Source: Hyphomicrobiales bacterium
GTDB taxonomy: Bacteria; Pseudomonadota; Alphaproteobacteria; Rhizobiales; Xanthobacteraceae
Direction: 5' to 3'
Assembly: GCA_013911975.1 (NCBI GenBank)
Contig: JACESF010000029.1
Location: 1 to 44,803 of the forward strand
Length of the DNA stretch: 44,803 bases
This document shows positions 1-10,236 of the stretch, one piece after another (the stretch's first letter is position 1; each line of letters opens with the position of its first letter). The notes under the pieces were generated by a model. That model was given only the letters and a program-made list of their open reading frames with translations. It was not told where the DNA came from and made no database searches. Both the position numbers and the translations under genes were made by a program.

Positions 1-1
1 G

Positions 2-91
2 CGCTTCGACAAGCTCGCCAGGAACTTCCTAGCCGCCGTCCTGCTCGTCTCAACACGCCTATGGATCAGAGCTTATGAGTCTACGACCTAG
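2..91 (+). CDS. C-terminal end of an IS5-like transposase (cut by window edge)
   Basis: Frame 2 is open from the first base to a TAG at 89-91 and encodes 29 residues starting RFDKLARNFLAAVLL. A Y/F-D-K-x-A-R-N-F/Y-L stretch shortly before the stop is the usual C-terminus of IS5-family DDE transposases, as I remember the family. Only the tail is inside the window, so I cannot tell whether the element is intact. It lies about 260 bases from a complete IS110-type gene in the opposite orientation, which suggests repeated insertion at this place. The fragment is short, so the assignment is moderate. Confidence 0.5.
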   Translation, partial: RFDKLARNFLAAVLLVSTRLWIRAYESTT

Positions 92-221
92 AGCGCTTCA
101 TTGTTTGGTGGATTCGTGCGGGCCTGTGGTTGCCGGAGCATCGGTCCTCCCTCTCCCATCCAAACTCGGCTGTTGCCGCGTTGGGTTCGATAATGTGCCG
201 AATTCGGATGTTTCCGACTTC

Positions 222-338
222 GGTGCGGGAGAGGGTTGGGGTGAGGGGCCGCACGATCGTCGGACTGGGCGCGCCAAGCGGTGCCCAACCCCTCACCCGC
301 CTCGCTGTCGCTCGGCACCCTCTCCCGCAAGGGGAGAG
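222..338. repeat. Imperfect inverted repeat of the pyrimidine/purine-rich intergenic type
   Basis: An arm reading GCGGGAGAGGGTTGGGGTGA (from 225) is answered by CCCAACCCCTCACCC (283-298) and by CTCTCCCGCAAGGGGAGAG further right. The pieces can fold into nested hairpins. A closely related motif forms the larger palindrome at 10067-10163. Such G/C-skewed palindromes are common between genes in Hyphomicrobiales. No gene is supported in 92-353. Confidence 0.5.
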
Positions 339-353
339 CGACTGTGTTTGAGG

Positions 354-2565
<2,212 letters not shown>

Positions 2566-2638
2566 CCGAAGACGCGGAGAGAACCCGCCGTTGGCGAAGG
2601 TCGCCCCGTCCCGACGGCACGCTCCCGCCTTGGGCGCC

Positions 2639-4057
2639 TCAGGTGTGGATCACCCGCCCGTACGCGTCCAGCACGCTCTCGTGCATCATCTCGGACAAGG
2701 TCGGGTGCGGGAACACGGCGTGGATCAGCTCCTCCTCCGTGGTCTCCAGATTCATGGCGATGACGAAGCCCTGGATCAGCTCGGTGACTTCCGCCCCCAC
2801 CATGTGGGCGCCCAGGAGTTGGCCGGTCTTCTTGTCGAAGATGGTCTTCACGAGGCCGTCCGGCTCGCCGAGCGCGATGGCCTTGCCGTTGCCCACGAAC
2901 GGGAAGCGGCCGACGCGGACCTCGTAGCCCTGCTCCTTCGCCTTCTTCTCGGTGAGGCCCACCGAGGCGATCTGCGGGGTGCAATAGGTGCAGCCGGGGA
3001 TCTTGTTCTTGTCCATGGCGTGGGTGTGGAGGCCCTTGATGGTCTCCACGCAGATCACGCCCTCATGCTCGGCCTTGTGGGCGAGCATGGGCGGGCCGGC
3101 CACGTCGCCGATGGCCCACACGCCGGGCACATTGGTGCGCCCGAGGCCGTCGGTGACGATGATGCCGCGCTCGATCTTGACGCCCAGCGCCTCCAGCCCG
3201 AGCCCGTCCACATTGCCCACCACGCCCACGGCGGAGATCATCCGGTCGGCCGTGATGTCGTGCTTCACGCCCTTGGAATCCTCCACATGGGCCGTGATGC
3301 TGTCCGCATGCTTGGTGACGCCCGTCACCTTGGCGCCGGACAGGATCTTCATGCCCTGCTTCTCGAAGCGCTTGCGGGCGAGCGCGGCGATCTCCTCGTC
3401 CTCCACGGGCAGGATCTGCGGGAGCACCTCCACCACGGTCACGTCCGCGCCCATGGTGCGGTAGAAGGAGGCGAACTCGATGCCGATGGCGCCCGAGCCC
3501 ATCACCACCAGGGACTTGGGCATGGTTTCGGGCACCATGGCCTCGAAATAGGTCCAGATGAGCTTCTTGTCCGGCTCCAGGCCCGGCAGCGCGCGTGGGC
3601 GGGCGCCGGTGGCGACGATGATGTTCTTGGAGGTGTAGTCCCCCCCGCCCAGCGCGCCCTTGGGCGCGTTCTCGGCGGCGGCCACGCTGACCTTGCCGGG
3701 CGCGGTGAGCTTGGCCGTGCCCCAGATCACGTCCACCTTGTTCTTCTTCAGCAGGAAGCCGACGCCGGTATTGAGCTGGGCCGAGACGCCGCGTGAGCGC
3801 TTCACCACCGCCGCCGCGTCGAAGCCGACGCCGGTGGCCGAGAGGCCGTAATCCTTGGCGTGCTGCATGTAGTGGTAGATCTCGGCGGAGCGGAGCAGCG
3901 CCTTGGTGGGGATGCAGCCCCAGTTGAGGCAGATGCCGCCGAGATGCGACTTCTCCACCACGGCGGTCTTGAGGCCGAGCTGCGCGGCGCGGATGGCCGC
4001 CACGTAGCCGCCGGGCCCGCCGCCGATCACGATCACATCATAAGAGGCATCAGCCAT
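2639..4057 (-). CDS. lpdA: Dihydrolipoyl dehydrogenase (E3) of pyruvate dehydrogenase
   Basis: The 472-residue flavoprotein reoxidises dihydrolipoyl groups of the E2 subunit and passes electrons to NAD+. The FAD-binding motif is IGGGPGGYVAAIRAAQLG at residues 11-28, followed by the redox-active disulfide CLNWGC (Cys43, Cys48). A second dinucleotide motif, VMGSGAIGIEFA, binds NAD. AIGDVAGPPMLAH closes the FAD site, and HPTLSE near the C-terminus holds the catalytic His-Glu pair. The ATG at 4057 is preceded by GGGGAGGAG. It is the last gene of the pdh operon, about 140 bases after the YdcH-like gene, and its stop lies some 75 bases from the tandem-repeat block. All catalytic residues are present. 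Confidence 0.97.
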   Translation of the reverse strand: MADASYDVIVIGGGPGGYVAAIRAAQLGLKTAVVEKSHLGGICLNWGCIPTKALLRSAEIYHYMQHAKDYGLSATGVGFDAAAVVKRSRGVSAQLNTGVGFLLKKNKVDVIWGTAKLTAPGKVSVAAAENAPKGALGGGDYTSKNIIVATGARPRALPGLEPDKKLIWTYFEAMVPETMPKSLVVMGSGAIGIEFASFYRTMGADVTVVEVLPQILPVEDEEIAALARKRFEKQGMKILSGAKVTGVTKHADSITAHVEDSKGVKHDITADRMISAVGVVGNVDGLGLEALGVKIERGIIVTDGLGRTNVPGVWAIGDVAGPPMLAHKAEHEGVICVETIKGLHTHAMDKNKIPGCTYCTPQIASVGLTEKKAKEQGYEVRVGRFPFVGNGKAIALGEPDGLVKTIFDKKTGQLLGAHMVGAEVTELIQGFVIAMNLETTEEELIHAVFPHPTLSEMMHESVLDAYGRVIHT

Positions 4058-4196
4058 GGGTCGTCTCCTCCCCGCGCGTCCCGAGCGGCGGGGTGTGGGG
4101 GTCGAAGGATGTCCTGCCGACCACCACGGACGCACCTGACGGGCGCGCGGCGGATGCCCCGGCCGGCGGCGTTCGGGCGCCGCCGACCGTCGGCCT

Positions 4197-4433
4197 TCAG
4201 CGGGACAGAAGCGCGAACAGCTCGTCCTTCAGCCGGACGCGCTCCTTGCGCTTGGCTTCCAGGTCCAGGTCGTCCATGGGGGCGAGATTGGTTTCCGCCT
4301 TGTGGACCACCTCGTTGACGGCGTCATACTCGGCGGCGAGGCGCGCGAAATGCGCATCGCTCTGCCGCAGTTCGTGGATCTTCCCCGCGAAGTCGGGGAA
4401 GTCGGCGGCGAGCTGGTGGGGGGTATGGCTCAT
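4197..4433 (-). CDS. DUF465/YdcH-like small protein
   Basis: This 78-residue protein is charged and mostly helical. The core runs HELRQSDAHFARLAAEYDAV then a second helix with DDLDLEAKRKERVRLKDELF. That two-helix pattern, with the ending K-x-x-L/R-x-x-L-K-D-E-L, is typical of DUF465 (YdcH) proteins, whose function is not established. It has no signal peptide or membrane segment and is probably cytosolic. It sits between pdhC and lpdA on the same strand, so it is likely co-transcribed with the pyruvate dehydrogenase genes. The ribosome site before the ATG at 4433 is weak. I infer no role in the complex from position alone. Confidence 0.8.
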   Translation of the reverse strand: MSHTPHQLAADFPDFAGKIHELRQSDAHFARLAAEYDAVNEVVHKAETNLAPMDDLDLEAKRKERVRLKDELFALLSR

Positions 4434-4551
4434 GGGCTGGCCTCGCTCATTGTCGTTGGCGTTGGGCGGCGAACCGCCGCCTCGCCCCTCACCTACACCC
4501 CACATGTGACGGCAGATTTGATCTGCCGCAGCCCCGGCCGCCGTCCGGCCC

Positions 4552-5928
4552 TCACACCAGCATGGAGAAGGGGTTCTCCACATAGGCCTTGAAGGCAGTG
4601 AGAAGCTCGGCGCCCAGCGCGCCGTCCATCACCCGGTGGTCGCAGGTGATGGTGGCGGTCATCTGGGTGACGACCTTGATCTCGCCGCCGCGCACCACCG
4701 CCCGCTGCTCCGACGCGCCGATGGCGATGATGGAGGACTGGGGGGCGTTGATGATGGCGACGAAGTCGCGGATGCCCATCATGCCGAGATTGGAGATGGA
4801 CGTGCTGCCGCCGGAATATTCGTCCGGCTTCAGCTTCTTGGTGCGGGCGCGGGCGGCGAGGTCGCGCATCTCGGCCGAGATGGCGGAGATGGTCTTCTGC
4901 TCGGCCTTCTTCACGATGGGCGCATAGAGCCCGCCGTCGATGGCCACCGCCACGCCGATGTCCGAATGCTTCATGCGCAGGATGCGGTCCTCGGCCCACA
5001 CCGCGTTGGCGGCGGGCACCTTCTGGAGCGCCAGCGCCATGGCCTTGATGATGAAGTCGTTCACCGAGACGCGGAAGCCGGGCTTGCCGTCCTTGTCCTT
5101 GGGCGCGGCGGCGTTCACCGTCTCGCGCAGCTTCATCAGTTCGTCCAGGTCGCAATCCACCGAGAGGTAGAAGGTGGGCGTGACCTGCTCGCTCTCCACG
5201 AGGCGGCGCGCGATGGTCTTGCGCATGCCGTCGAGCTGCACTTCCTCGTAGCTGCCGGGCTCGTAGAGCGCCTTGACCTGATCGGCGCCGGGCGCGGTGG
5301 CGACCGCCGCCTTGGGCGCGGAAGCGGGGGCCGCAGCGGCGGCAGCCGCAGGCGCCGCGGCGGCGGCGGCCGCCGGCTTCGCACCGGGCTGGGCGCCATC
5401 CACGTCGCGGGCGACGATGCGGCCGTGCGGACCGGAGCCGGACAGGGCGGCGAGATCGACGCCCTTCTCCTTGGCGATGCGGCGGGCGAGCGGCGAGGCG
5501 AAGACCCGGCCGCCCTGCCCGTTCGCCGCAGGGGCGGCGGGGACGGGGGCAGGAGCCGGCGCGGCCACGGGAGCGGGCGCAGCGGCGGCGGGAGCCGGAG
5601 CGGCAGGCACGGGAGCAGGCGCGGCAGCGGCGGGCGCGGCGGCAGGCTTGCCGCCGGCACCGGCGGCGGCGGCCTTCACGTCCTCGCCCTCAGCGGCCAG
5701 CACCGCGATGAGCTGGTTCACCGGCACGTCGGAGGTGCCTTCCGGCACCACGATCTTGGCCAGCACGCCTTCGTCCACGGCCTCCACTTCCATGGTGGCC
5801 TTGTCGGTCTCGATCTCGGCGATCACATCGCCGGACTTGACGCTGTCGCCTTCCTTCTTGAGCCACTTGGCGAGGTTGCCCTTCTCCATGGTGGGAGAGA
5901 GGGCGGGCATCAGGATCTCGATGGGCAT
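4552..5928 (-). CDS. pdhC: Pyruvate dehydrogenase E2, dihydrolipoamide acetyltransferase
   Basis: The 458-residue E2 core subunit transfers acetyl groups from lipoyl-lysine to CoA. A single lipoyl domain occupies residues 1-80, with the modified Lys43 in [11 protein letters not shown] very long Ala-Pro linker covers about 85-140. The peripheral-subunit-binding domain at about 142-176 reads [15 protein letters not shown] and then [12 protein letters not shown] second Ala-rich linker leads to the acyltransferase domain from about 220. That domain ends with the catalytic DHRVMDG (His431). pdhB is 12 bases upstream on the same strand, so the two are co-translated in one operon. The first 50 residues nearly duplicate those of PdhB, a sign of an internal duplication of the lipoyl domain. 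Confidence 0.97.
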   Translation of the reverse strand: MPIEILMPALSPTMEKGNLAKWLKKEGDSVKSGDVIAEIETDKATMEVEAVDEGVLAKIVVPEGTSDVPVNQLIAVLAAEGEDVKAAAAGAGGKPAAAPAAAAPAPVPAAPAPAAAAPAPVAAPAPAPVPAAPAANGQGGRVFASPLARRIAKEKGVDLAALSGSGPHGRIVARDVDGAQPGAKPAAAAAAAPAAAAAAAPASAPKAAVATAPGADQVKALYEPGSYEEVQLDGMRKTIARRLVESEQVTPTFYLSVDCDLDELMKLRETVNAAAPKDKDGKPGFRVSVNDFIIKAMALALQKVPAANAVWAEDRILRMKHSDIGVAVAIDGGLYAPIVKKAEQKTISAISAEMRDLAARARTKKLKPDEYSGGSTSISNLGMMGIRDFVAIINAPQSSIIAIGASEQRAVVRGGEIKVVTQMTATITCDHRVMDGALGAELLTAFKAYVENPFSMLV

Positions 5929-5940
5929 GGGTCTCGTCCC

Positions 5941-7326
5941 TCAGCGATAGGTCACGGCCTTGACCGCCTCGATCACCTCGGCGACCGACGGCAGGGCGAG
6001 CTTCTCAAGATTGGCGGCGTAGGGCATGGGCACGTCCTTGCCGGTCACGCGCAGCACCGGGGCGTCCAGATAGTCGAACGCCTTCGCCATGAGCTGGGCG
6101 GCGATCTCGGCGCCGACGCCCGACTGGGGCCAGCCCTCCTCCACCGTCACGCAGCGGCCGGTCTTCTTCACGCTTTCCACGATGGCGGGCACGTCCATGG
6201 GGCGGATGGTGCGCAGGTCGATGACCTCCGCCTCGATGCCCTGCTTGGCCAGTTCCTCGGCCGCCTTCAGCGCGTAGGTCATGCCGATGGACCAGGAGAC
6301 CAGCGTCACGTCCTTGCCGGAGCGGGCAATGCGCGCCTTGCCGATGGGCAGCACGTAATCGTCCAGCTTCGGCACCTCGAAGGAGTGGCCGTAGAGGATC
6401 TCGTTCTCCAGGAAGATGACCGGGTTCGGGTCGCGGATCGCCGCCTTCAGCAGGCCCTTGGCATCGGCCGCGCTATAGGGCGCCACCACCTTCAGGCCGG
6501 GGATCTGGCTGTACCAGGCGGCATAGTCCTGGCTGTGCTGCGCGCCGACGCGGGCGGCGGCGCCGTTGGGGCCGCGGAACACGATGGAGCATCCCACCTG
6601 GCCGCCGGACATGTAATGCGTCTTCGCCGCCGAATTGATGATCTGGTCGATGGCCTGCATGGCGAAGTTGAAGGTCATGAACTCCACGATGGGCTTCAGG
6701 CCCGCCATGGCGGCGCCCACGCCCAGGCCCGCGAAGCCGTGCTCGGTGATGGGCGTGTCCACCACGCGCTTGGGGCCGAACTCCTGGAGCAGCCCCTGGG
6801 TGATCTTGTAGGCGCCCTGATACTCGGCCACTTCCTCGCCCATGACGAAGACGTCGCCGTCGCGGCGCATCTCTTCCGCCATGGCGTCGCGCAGGGCCTC
6901 GCGCACGGTCATGGTGACGAACTCGGTGCCGGGCGGCACGTCCGGGTCCGGCTGGACGGACACGGTGGGCGGCGCCGCGACGGCGGAGGGGGCGGGCGCC
7001 TGCGGCGCGGCGGGAGCCGGAGCGGCCGGCGGCGCGCTCTCGGCGGCCTTCTGCTGGGGCGCGGGCGCGGCGTTGGCGTCCTCACCCTCGGCCACGATCA
7101 CGGCGATGGGCGTGTTCACGGCCACGTCCTGCGTGCCCTCGGGCACCAGGATCTTGCCGAGGATGCCCTCGTCCACGGCCTCCACTTCCATGGTGGCCTT
7201 GTCGGTCTCGATCTCGGCGATCACGTCGCCGGATTTCACCGTGTCGCCTTCCTTCTTCACCCACTTGGCAAGGTTGCCCTTCTCCATGGTGGGCGAAAGG
7301 GCCGGCATGAGAATGTCGATGGGCAT
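5941..7326 (-). CDS. pdhB: Pyruvate dehydrogenase E1 beta subunit with N-terminal lipoyl domain
   Basis: The 461-residue subunit pairs with PdhA to decarboxylate pyruvate with thiamine diphosphate. Residues 1-80 form a lipoyl domain (Lys43 in [10 protein letters not shown]), followed by an Ala-Pro linker and, from about residue 135, the transketolase-like body beginning [33 protein letters not shown] and [20 protein letters not shown] are conserved body segments. An E1 beta carrying its own lipoyl domain is characteristic of alphaproteobacteria; other bacteria have about 330 residues. The gene starts 5 bases after the small membrane-protein gene ends. All expected segments are present. Confidence 0.97.
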   Translation of the reverse strand: MPIDILMPALSPTMEKGNLAKWVKKEGDTVKSGDVIAEIETDKATMEVEAVDEGILGKILVPEGTQDVAVNTPIAVIVAEGEDANAAPAPQQKAAESAPPAAPAPAAPQAPAPSAVAAPPTVSVQPDPDVPPGTEFVTMTVREALRDAMAEEMRRDGDVFVMGEEVAEYQGAYKITQGLLQEFGPKRVVDTPITEHGFAGLGVGAAMAGLKPIVEFMTFNFAMQAIDQIINSAAKTHYMSGGQVGCSIVFRGPNGAAARVGAQHSQDYAAWYSQIPGLKVVAPYSAADAKGLLKAAIRDPNPVIFLENEILYGHSFEVPKLDDYVLPIGKARIARSGKDVTLVSWSIGMTYALKAAEELAKQGIEAEVIDLRTIRPMDVPAIVESVKKTGRCVTVEEGWPQSGVGAEIAAQLMAKAFDYLDAPVLRVTGKDVPMPYAANLEKLALPSVAEVIEAVKAVTYR

Positions 7327-7331
7327 GGCTG

Positions 7332-7661
7332 TCAGCTCTGGCTCGGCGCCGTGAAGGCCGCTGACGCGGCCTTTCCGGGGCGCTCATGTGTGAGATTGGT
7401 GTAGGCGGAGGCCGCGGCGACCGCGACCATGACAGAGGCGATGACGGCGATCTGGGCCTTGCCCGCGCGCCGCCCATGGGGATTGGCCGGATCCTGCCGG
7501 CCGCGCGCGGCGAATGGCCAGACCACGAGGAAGAGACGGCGCAGGAGGCTCACCTCGCCGGCGCCCTCCTCTGCCCGCGTGCCCTCGTAGACGGCCACGC
7601 CCCAGCTCCCCACGAAGGTCGCGAGGGAGACGAAGACGAGGAGGAGGCTGATGATGGCCAT
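7332..7661 (-). CDS. Small two-segment membrane protein inside the pdh operon
   Basis: I do not recognise this 109-residue protein. It starts with a hydrophobic segment (residues 3-23, [22 protein letters not shown]). A charged middle region follows, then a second hydrophobic stretch at about 70-88 ([20 protein letters not shown]), so it is predicted to span the inner membrane twice. It lies between pdhA (38 bases upstream) and pdhB (5 bases downstream) on the same strand and must share their transcript. The coding frame is supported by the tight spacing and by the clean hydrophobic pattern. Its link to pyruvate dehydrogenase is positional only. The ATG at 7661 has only a weak purine-rich site before it. 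Confidence 0.7.
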   Translation of the reverse strand: MAIISLLLVFVSLATFVGSWGVAVYEGTRAEEGAGEVSLLRRLFLVVWPFAARGRQDPANPHGRRAGKAQIAVIASVMVAVAAASAYTNLTHERPGKAASAAFTAPSQS

Positions 7662-7699
7662 GGGGTCGCCCGATCGGGATGCCCTGGAAGCCGCCGCGC

Positions 7700-8725
7700 C
7701 TAGCGCAGCACGTCCGTGTAGAGCTCGGACGCGTCCGGCTCGGGATCGTGGCTCGCGAAGTCGGCCGCCTCGTTGACGATGTCGCGGATTTCCGCGTCGA
7801 TCTTCTTGAGCTCGTCCTCGGTGGCGAACTTGCCCTCCAGCAGGCGCGCGCGCACCTGCTCGATGGGATCGTGCTCGGTCCGCATCTTCTGCACCTCCTC
7901 CTTCGACCGGTACTTGGCCGGATCGGACATGGAGTGGCCGCGATAGCGGTAGGTCTGCATTTCCAGGATGTAGGGGCCCTTGCCGGACCGGGCGAATTCC
8001 AGCGCCCGCTCGCCGGCCGCCTTCACCGCGCGCACGTCCATCCCGTCCACCTGCTCGCCGGGGATGTTGAAGGAGGTGCCGCGCTTGGAGAAGTCCGTCT
8101 GCGCCGAGGCGCGGGTGACGGCGGTGCCCATGGCGTACTTGTTGTTCTCGATCACGTACACGACGGGCAGCTTCCACAGCTCCGCCATGTTGAAGCTTTC
8201 ATAGACCTGGCCCTGGTTGGCCGCGCCGTCGCCGAAATAGGTGACGGAGACCGCGCCGTTGTCGCGGTAATGGTTCGCGAAGCCGAGGCCGGTGCCCAGC
8301 GAGACCTGCGCGCCCACGATGCCGTGGCCGCCGAAGAACTGCTTCTCGATGCTGAACATGTGCATCGAGCCGCCCTTGCCCTTGGAATAGCCGCCGCGCC
8401 GGCCGGTCAACTCGGCCATGACGCCCTTCGCCTCCATGCCCGTGGAGAGCATGTGGCCGTGGTCGCGGTAGCCGGTGATCACCTGGTCGCCCGGCTTCAT
8501 GGCCATCTGCATGCCCACCACCACGGCCTCCTGGCCGATATAGAGGTGGCAGAAGCCGCCGATGAGGCCCATGCCGTACATCTGGCCCGCCTTCTCCTCG
8601 AAGCGGCGGATCAGCAGCATCTCGCGATAGGCGGCGAGTTCCTGGTCCTTGGAGAAGGTGGGTACCTCTCCGGGCACCGCGTCCTTGGGGGCTGCGGTCT
8701 TGGCGGCGGATCGTCTGGTAGCCAT
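7700..8725 (-). CDS. pdhA: Pyruvate dehydrogenase E1 alpha subunit
   Basis: The 341-residue subunit binds thiamine diphosphate and with PdhB carries out the first, irreversible step of pyruvate oxidation. The cofactor motif begins GDGAANQGQ and ends with the Asn pair in VIENNKYAMGT. GGKGGSMHMF-type sequence appears as KGKGGSMHMFS, and YRYRGHSMSDP is the regulatory loop known from the mitochondrial enzyme. The open frame extends to 8872, but GAGGACGACG directly precedes the ATG at 8725 and family similarity starts after it. The longer form would also code across an operator-like palindrome. pdhA is the first pdh gene, 167 bases after ftsB. Confidence 0.96.
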   Translation of the reverse strand: MATRRSAAKTAAPKDAVPGEVPTFSKDQELAAYREMLLIRRFEEKAGQMYGMGLIGGFCHLYIGQEAVVVGMQMAMKPGDQVITGYRDHGHMLSTGMEAKGVMAELTGRRGGYSKGKGGSMHMFSIEKQFFGGHGIVGAQVSLGTGLGFANHYRDNGAVSVTYFGDGAANQGQVYESFNMAELWKLPVVYVIENNKYAMGTAVTRASAQTDFSKRGTSFNIPGEQVDGMDVRAVKAAGERALEFARSGKGPYILEMQTYRYRGHSMSDPAKYRSKEEVQKMRTEHDPIEQVRARLLEGKFATEDELKKIDAEIRDIVNEAADFASHDPEPDASELYTDVLR

Positions 8726-8848
8726 CGTCGTCCTCAGGATAACGCTCGAACCTTGGACCAAAGCTCTAGCGCACCTGAAACGCGCCTCAAAGCGCGAAAT
8801 GCGCTCTGCTGCACCGCAACATGTTGTAAATGCTTGATTTTGCTGGAA

Positions 8849-8867
8849 TGAACTTTGTTTCAGTTCA
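8849..8867. promoter_or_regulatory. Operator-like inverted repeat upstream of pdhA (site 1)
   Basis: TGAACT and AGTTCA half-sites are separated by 7 bases. The half-site is the same as in the second palindrome 28 bases away centre to centre. The pair lies about 125-170 bases before the pdhA start codon and is a good candidate for a repressor or activator controlling the pdh operon. The binding protein is unknown; the sequence is unlike the ATTGGT-N3-ACCAAT site of enterobacterial PdhR. Confidence 0.5.
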
Positions 8868-8876
8868 TACACACCA

Positions 8877-8895
8877 TGAACTCAATATGAGTTCA
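8877..8895. promoter_or_regulatory. Perfect palindrome upstream of pdhA (site 2), overlaps ftsB stop
   Basis: TGAACTC-AATAT-GAGTTCA is a perfect 7+5+7 inverted repeat. Its right end (8893-8895) is the stop codon of ftsB on the minus strand, so the site is constrained both as coding end and as palindrome. It shares the TGAACT half-site with site 1 at 8849-8867. Confidence 0.55.
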
Positions 8896-9210
8896 TCTGC
8901 TCTGTTTTAGCAGCACGATGTCCTTCTGGTGGACGAAGTCGAGCTGCCGGCGGCCCTGCTCGTCGAGCAGGTCCGGGTCCAGCCGCTGGGCATTGAGGAG
9001 CGACACCTTGTGCTCCAGCGCGACCCGCGTCGCCTTCAGCTTGCCGAGTTCCGCCTCGAGCTGCGCGGCGTCCTGGGCATAGGAGCGCTTGGCCACGAGG
9101 CCATGGTTCCCGCTGTAGCCGTGATAGGCGAAATAGCCGATCGCGCCGCCGGCGACCGCGTAGAGCACGACGGCGGTGAGGATGGAGCGAAGGCGCGATC
9201 GGGTCTGCAT
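8893..9210 (-). CDS. ftsB: FtsB/DivIC-family septum formation initiator
   Basis: This 105-residue bitopic protein belongs to the divisome linker complex (FtsQ-FtsL-FtsB). It has a short basic cytoplasmic N-terminus (MQTRSRLR), one membrane segment at about residues 10-29 and then a coiled-coil region (AQLEAELGKLKATRVALEHKV). The end reads LLNAQRLDPDLLDEQGRRQL, the typical DivIC-family tail with D-x-D-x-L-D/E-E-x-A/G-R. In alphaproteobacteria this gene commonly stands just before pdhA, as here. The ATG at 9210 is the only sensible start, since it precedes the basic and membrane segments. Confidence 0.9.
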   Translation of the reverse strand: MQTRSRLRSILTAVVLYAVAGGAIGYFAYHGYSGNHGLVAKRSYAQDAAQLEAELGKLKATRVALEHKVSLLNAQRLDPDLLDEQGRRQLDFVHQKDIVLLKQSR

Positions 9211-9277
9211 GGATCCTTGCTTACATCGCGCACGGTTGCCAGCCGGTTAAGCGCCGGCCGATACGACCTTGCATCGA

Positions 9278-9294
9278 CGCAAAAGAGGTTTGCG
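9278..9294. promoter_or_regulatory. Operator-like palindrome upstream of the flavodoxin gene (site A)
   Basis: CGCAAA-AGAGG-TTTGCG is a 6+5+6 inverted repeat in the 189-base divergent region between ftsB and the flavodoxin-like gene. A related half-site pair follows at 9306-9316. Confidence 0.4.
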
Positions 9295-9305
9295 GTCTCT
9301 CCGAT

Positions 9306-9316
9306 CGCAATTTGCG
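9306..9316. promoter_or_regulatory. Operator-like palindrome upstream of the flavodoxin gene (site B)
   Basis: CGCAA-T-TTGCG repeats the CGCAA/TTGCG half-sites of site A with the centre 25 bases away. It lies about 85 bases before the flavodoxin start. Half-site repetition suggests cooperative binding of one regulator; which one is unknown. Confidence 0.35.
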
Positions 9317-9399
9317 CCGACGCATGAGACACAGAGCCATCGATTTCTGATGCCCGCACCGCCGGGCATTCCAGGGCAAGGCCGAGAAGGAGCCGCACC

Positions 9400-9981
9400 A
9401 TGAGCAAGCCTGTTGTCGCCATCGTCTATCATTCGGGCTACGGCCACACGAAGGTCCAGGCGGAAGCCGTCCTCTCGGGCGTCGCCGAGGTGGAAGGCGT
9501 CGAGGGCAAGCTGATCTCGGTGGACGAGGTGGATTCCCATTGGGAGACGCTGGACGGCGCCGAGGCCATCATCTTCGGCGCGCCCATCTATATGGGCAAC
9601 GTTTCCGCCGCCTTCTCCGGCTTTGCCGAGAAAAGCTCCAAGCGCTGGATGACCATGAGCTGGAAGGACAAGCTGGCCGCCGGCTTCGTCAATTCGGGCG
9701 CGCAGAACGGCGACAAGCTCCAGGGCCTGCACGCCATGTTCAACCTGTCCCAGCAGCACGGCATGGTGTGGGTCGGCCTCGGCCTGCATCCGGGCAACAA
9801 CAATTCCAACGGCTCGATTGAAGACCTGAACCGCCTCGGCGGCTTCGGCGGCGCGTTCGCGCAGTCGAACATCGACCAGGGCGCCGACGTGGTCCCCCCG
9901 GCCACCGACCGGCGCACCGCCGCCCATCTCGGCCGCCGCGTGGCCAAGACCACCCTGCGCTGGGTGCGCGGCAAGGCGTGA
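9400..9981 (+). CDS. Flavodoxin-family FMN-binding oxidoreductase (WrbA-like)
   Basis: The 193-residue protein has the flavodoxin-like fold. VAIVYHSGYGHTKVQAEAVL at residues 6-25 is the phosphate-binding loop for FMN. EAIIFGAPIYMGNVSAAFSGF is the second flavin-contacting segment. GFVNSGAQNGDKLQGL and VWVGLGLHPGNNNSNG are typical of NAD(P)H:quinone oxidoreductases of the WrbA/flavodoxin group. A two-electron quinone or flavin reductase is the likely activity, but the substrate is not shown by the sequence. The GGAG ahead of the ATG at 9400 (AAGGAGCCGCACC) supports the start. It is a single gene, divergent from ftsB and convergent with hflX, with two operator-like palindromes upstream. Confidence 0.85.
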   Translation: MSKPVVAIVYHSGYGHTKVQAEAVLSGVAEVEGVEGKLISVDEVDSHWETLDGAEAIIFGAPIYMGNVSAAFSGFAEKSSKRWMTMSWKDKLAAGFVNSGAQNGDKLQGLHAMFNLSQQHGMVWVGLGLHPGNNNSNGSIEDLNRLGGFGGAFAQSNIDQGADVVPPATDRRTAAHLGRRVAKTTLRWVRGKA

Positions 9982-10066
9982 GGCACCGCGCGTCCGCTCC
10001 CAGAGGGGCGGGCGCGCCGTCTCGCGGTGATTGTCTCGCCTGCGGCGCCTACGCGCGTCCCGCCGG

Positions 10067-10163
10067 CCCCCTCCCAACCCTCCCCCGCAAGCGGGAGAGG
10101 GCTTTCCCTTGCGTGCACCGCGAAGCTCCCTCTCCCGCTTGCGGGGGAGGGGTGGGGAGGGGG
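10067..10163. terminator. Large palindrome at a convergent gene junction, likely bidirectional terminator
   Basis: Arms of about 35 bases (10067-10101 and 10128-10163) are near-perfect reverse complements; the inner part is CTCCCCCGCAAGCGGGAGAG-like on the left and CTCTCCCGCTTGCGGGGGAG on the right. Each arm is itself a small hairpin. It lies between the convergent ends of the flavodoxin-like gene and hflX. No T-run follows, so termination is inferred from structure and place. It may also be a copy of a dispersed repeat related to 222-338. Confidence 0.55.
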
Positions 10164-10236
10164 AAAGCGGACGAAGACAGACGATCCGCGAAGGCGCAGG
10201 AGGCAGGCGCAGCAGGCGCGCCTCGCTCGTCCCCCG

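Noticed and set aside
4636..7404. A plus-strand open frame of about 922 residues opposite pdhC and pdhB
   Set aside because: Antisense to clear pyruvate dehydrogenase genes; the Gly/Arg/His repeats arise from the Ala-Pro linkers.
8726..8872. N-terminal extension of PdhA to an upstream start
   Set aside because: No ribosome site, no family similarity, and it would translate through an operator-like palindrome; the ATG at 8725 has GAGGACG before it.
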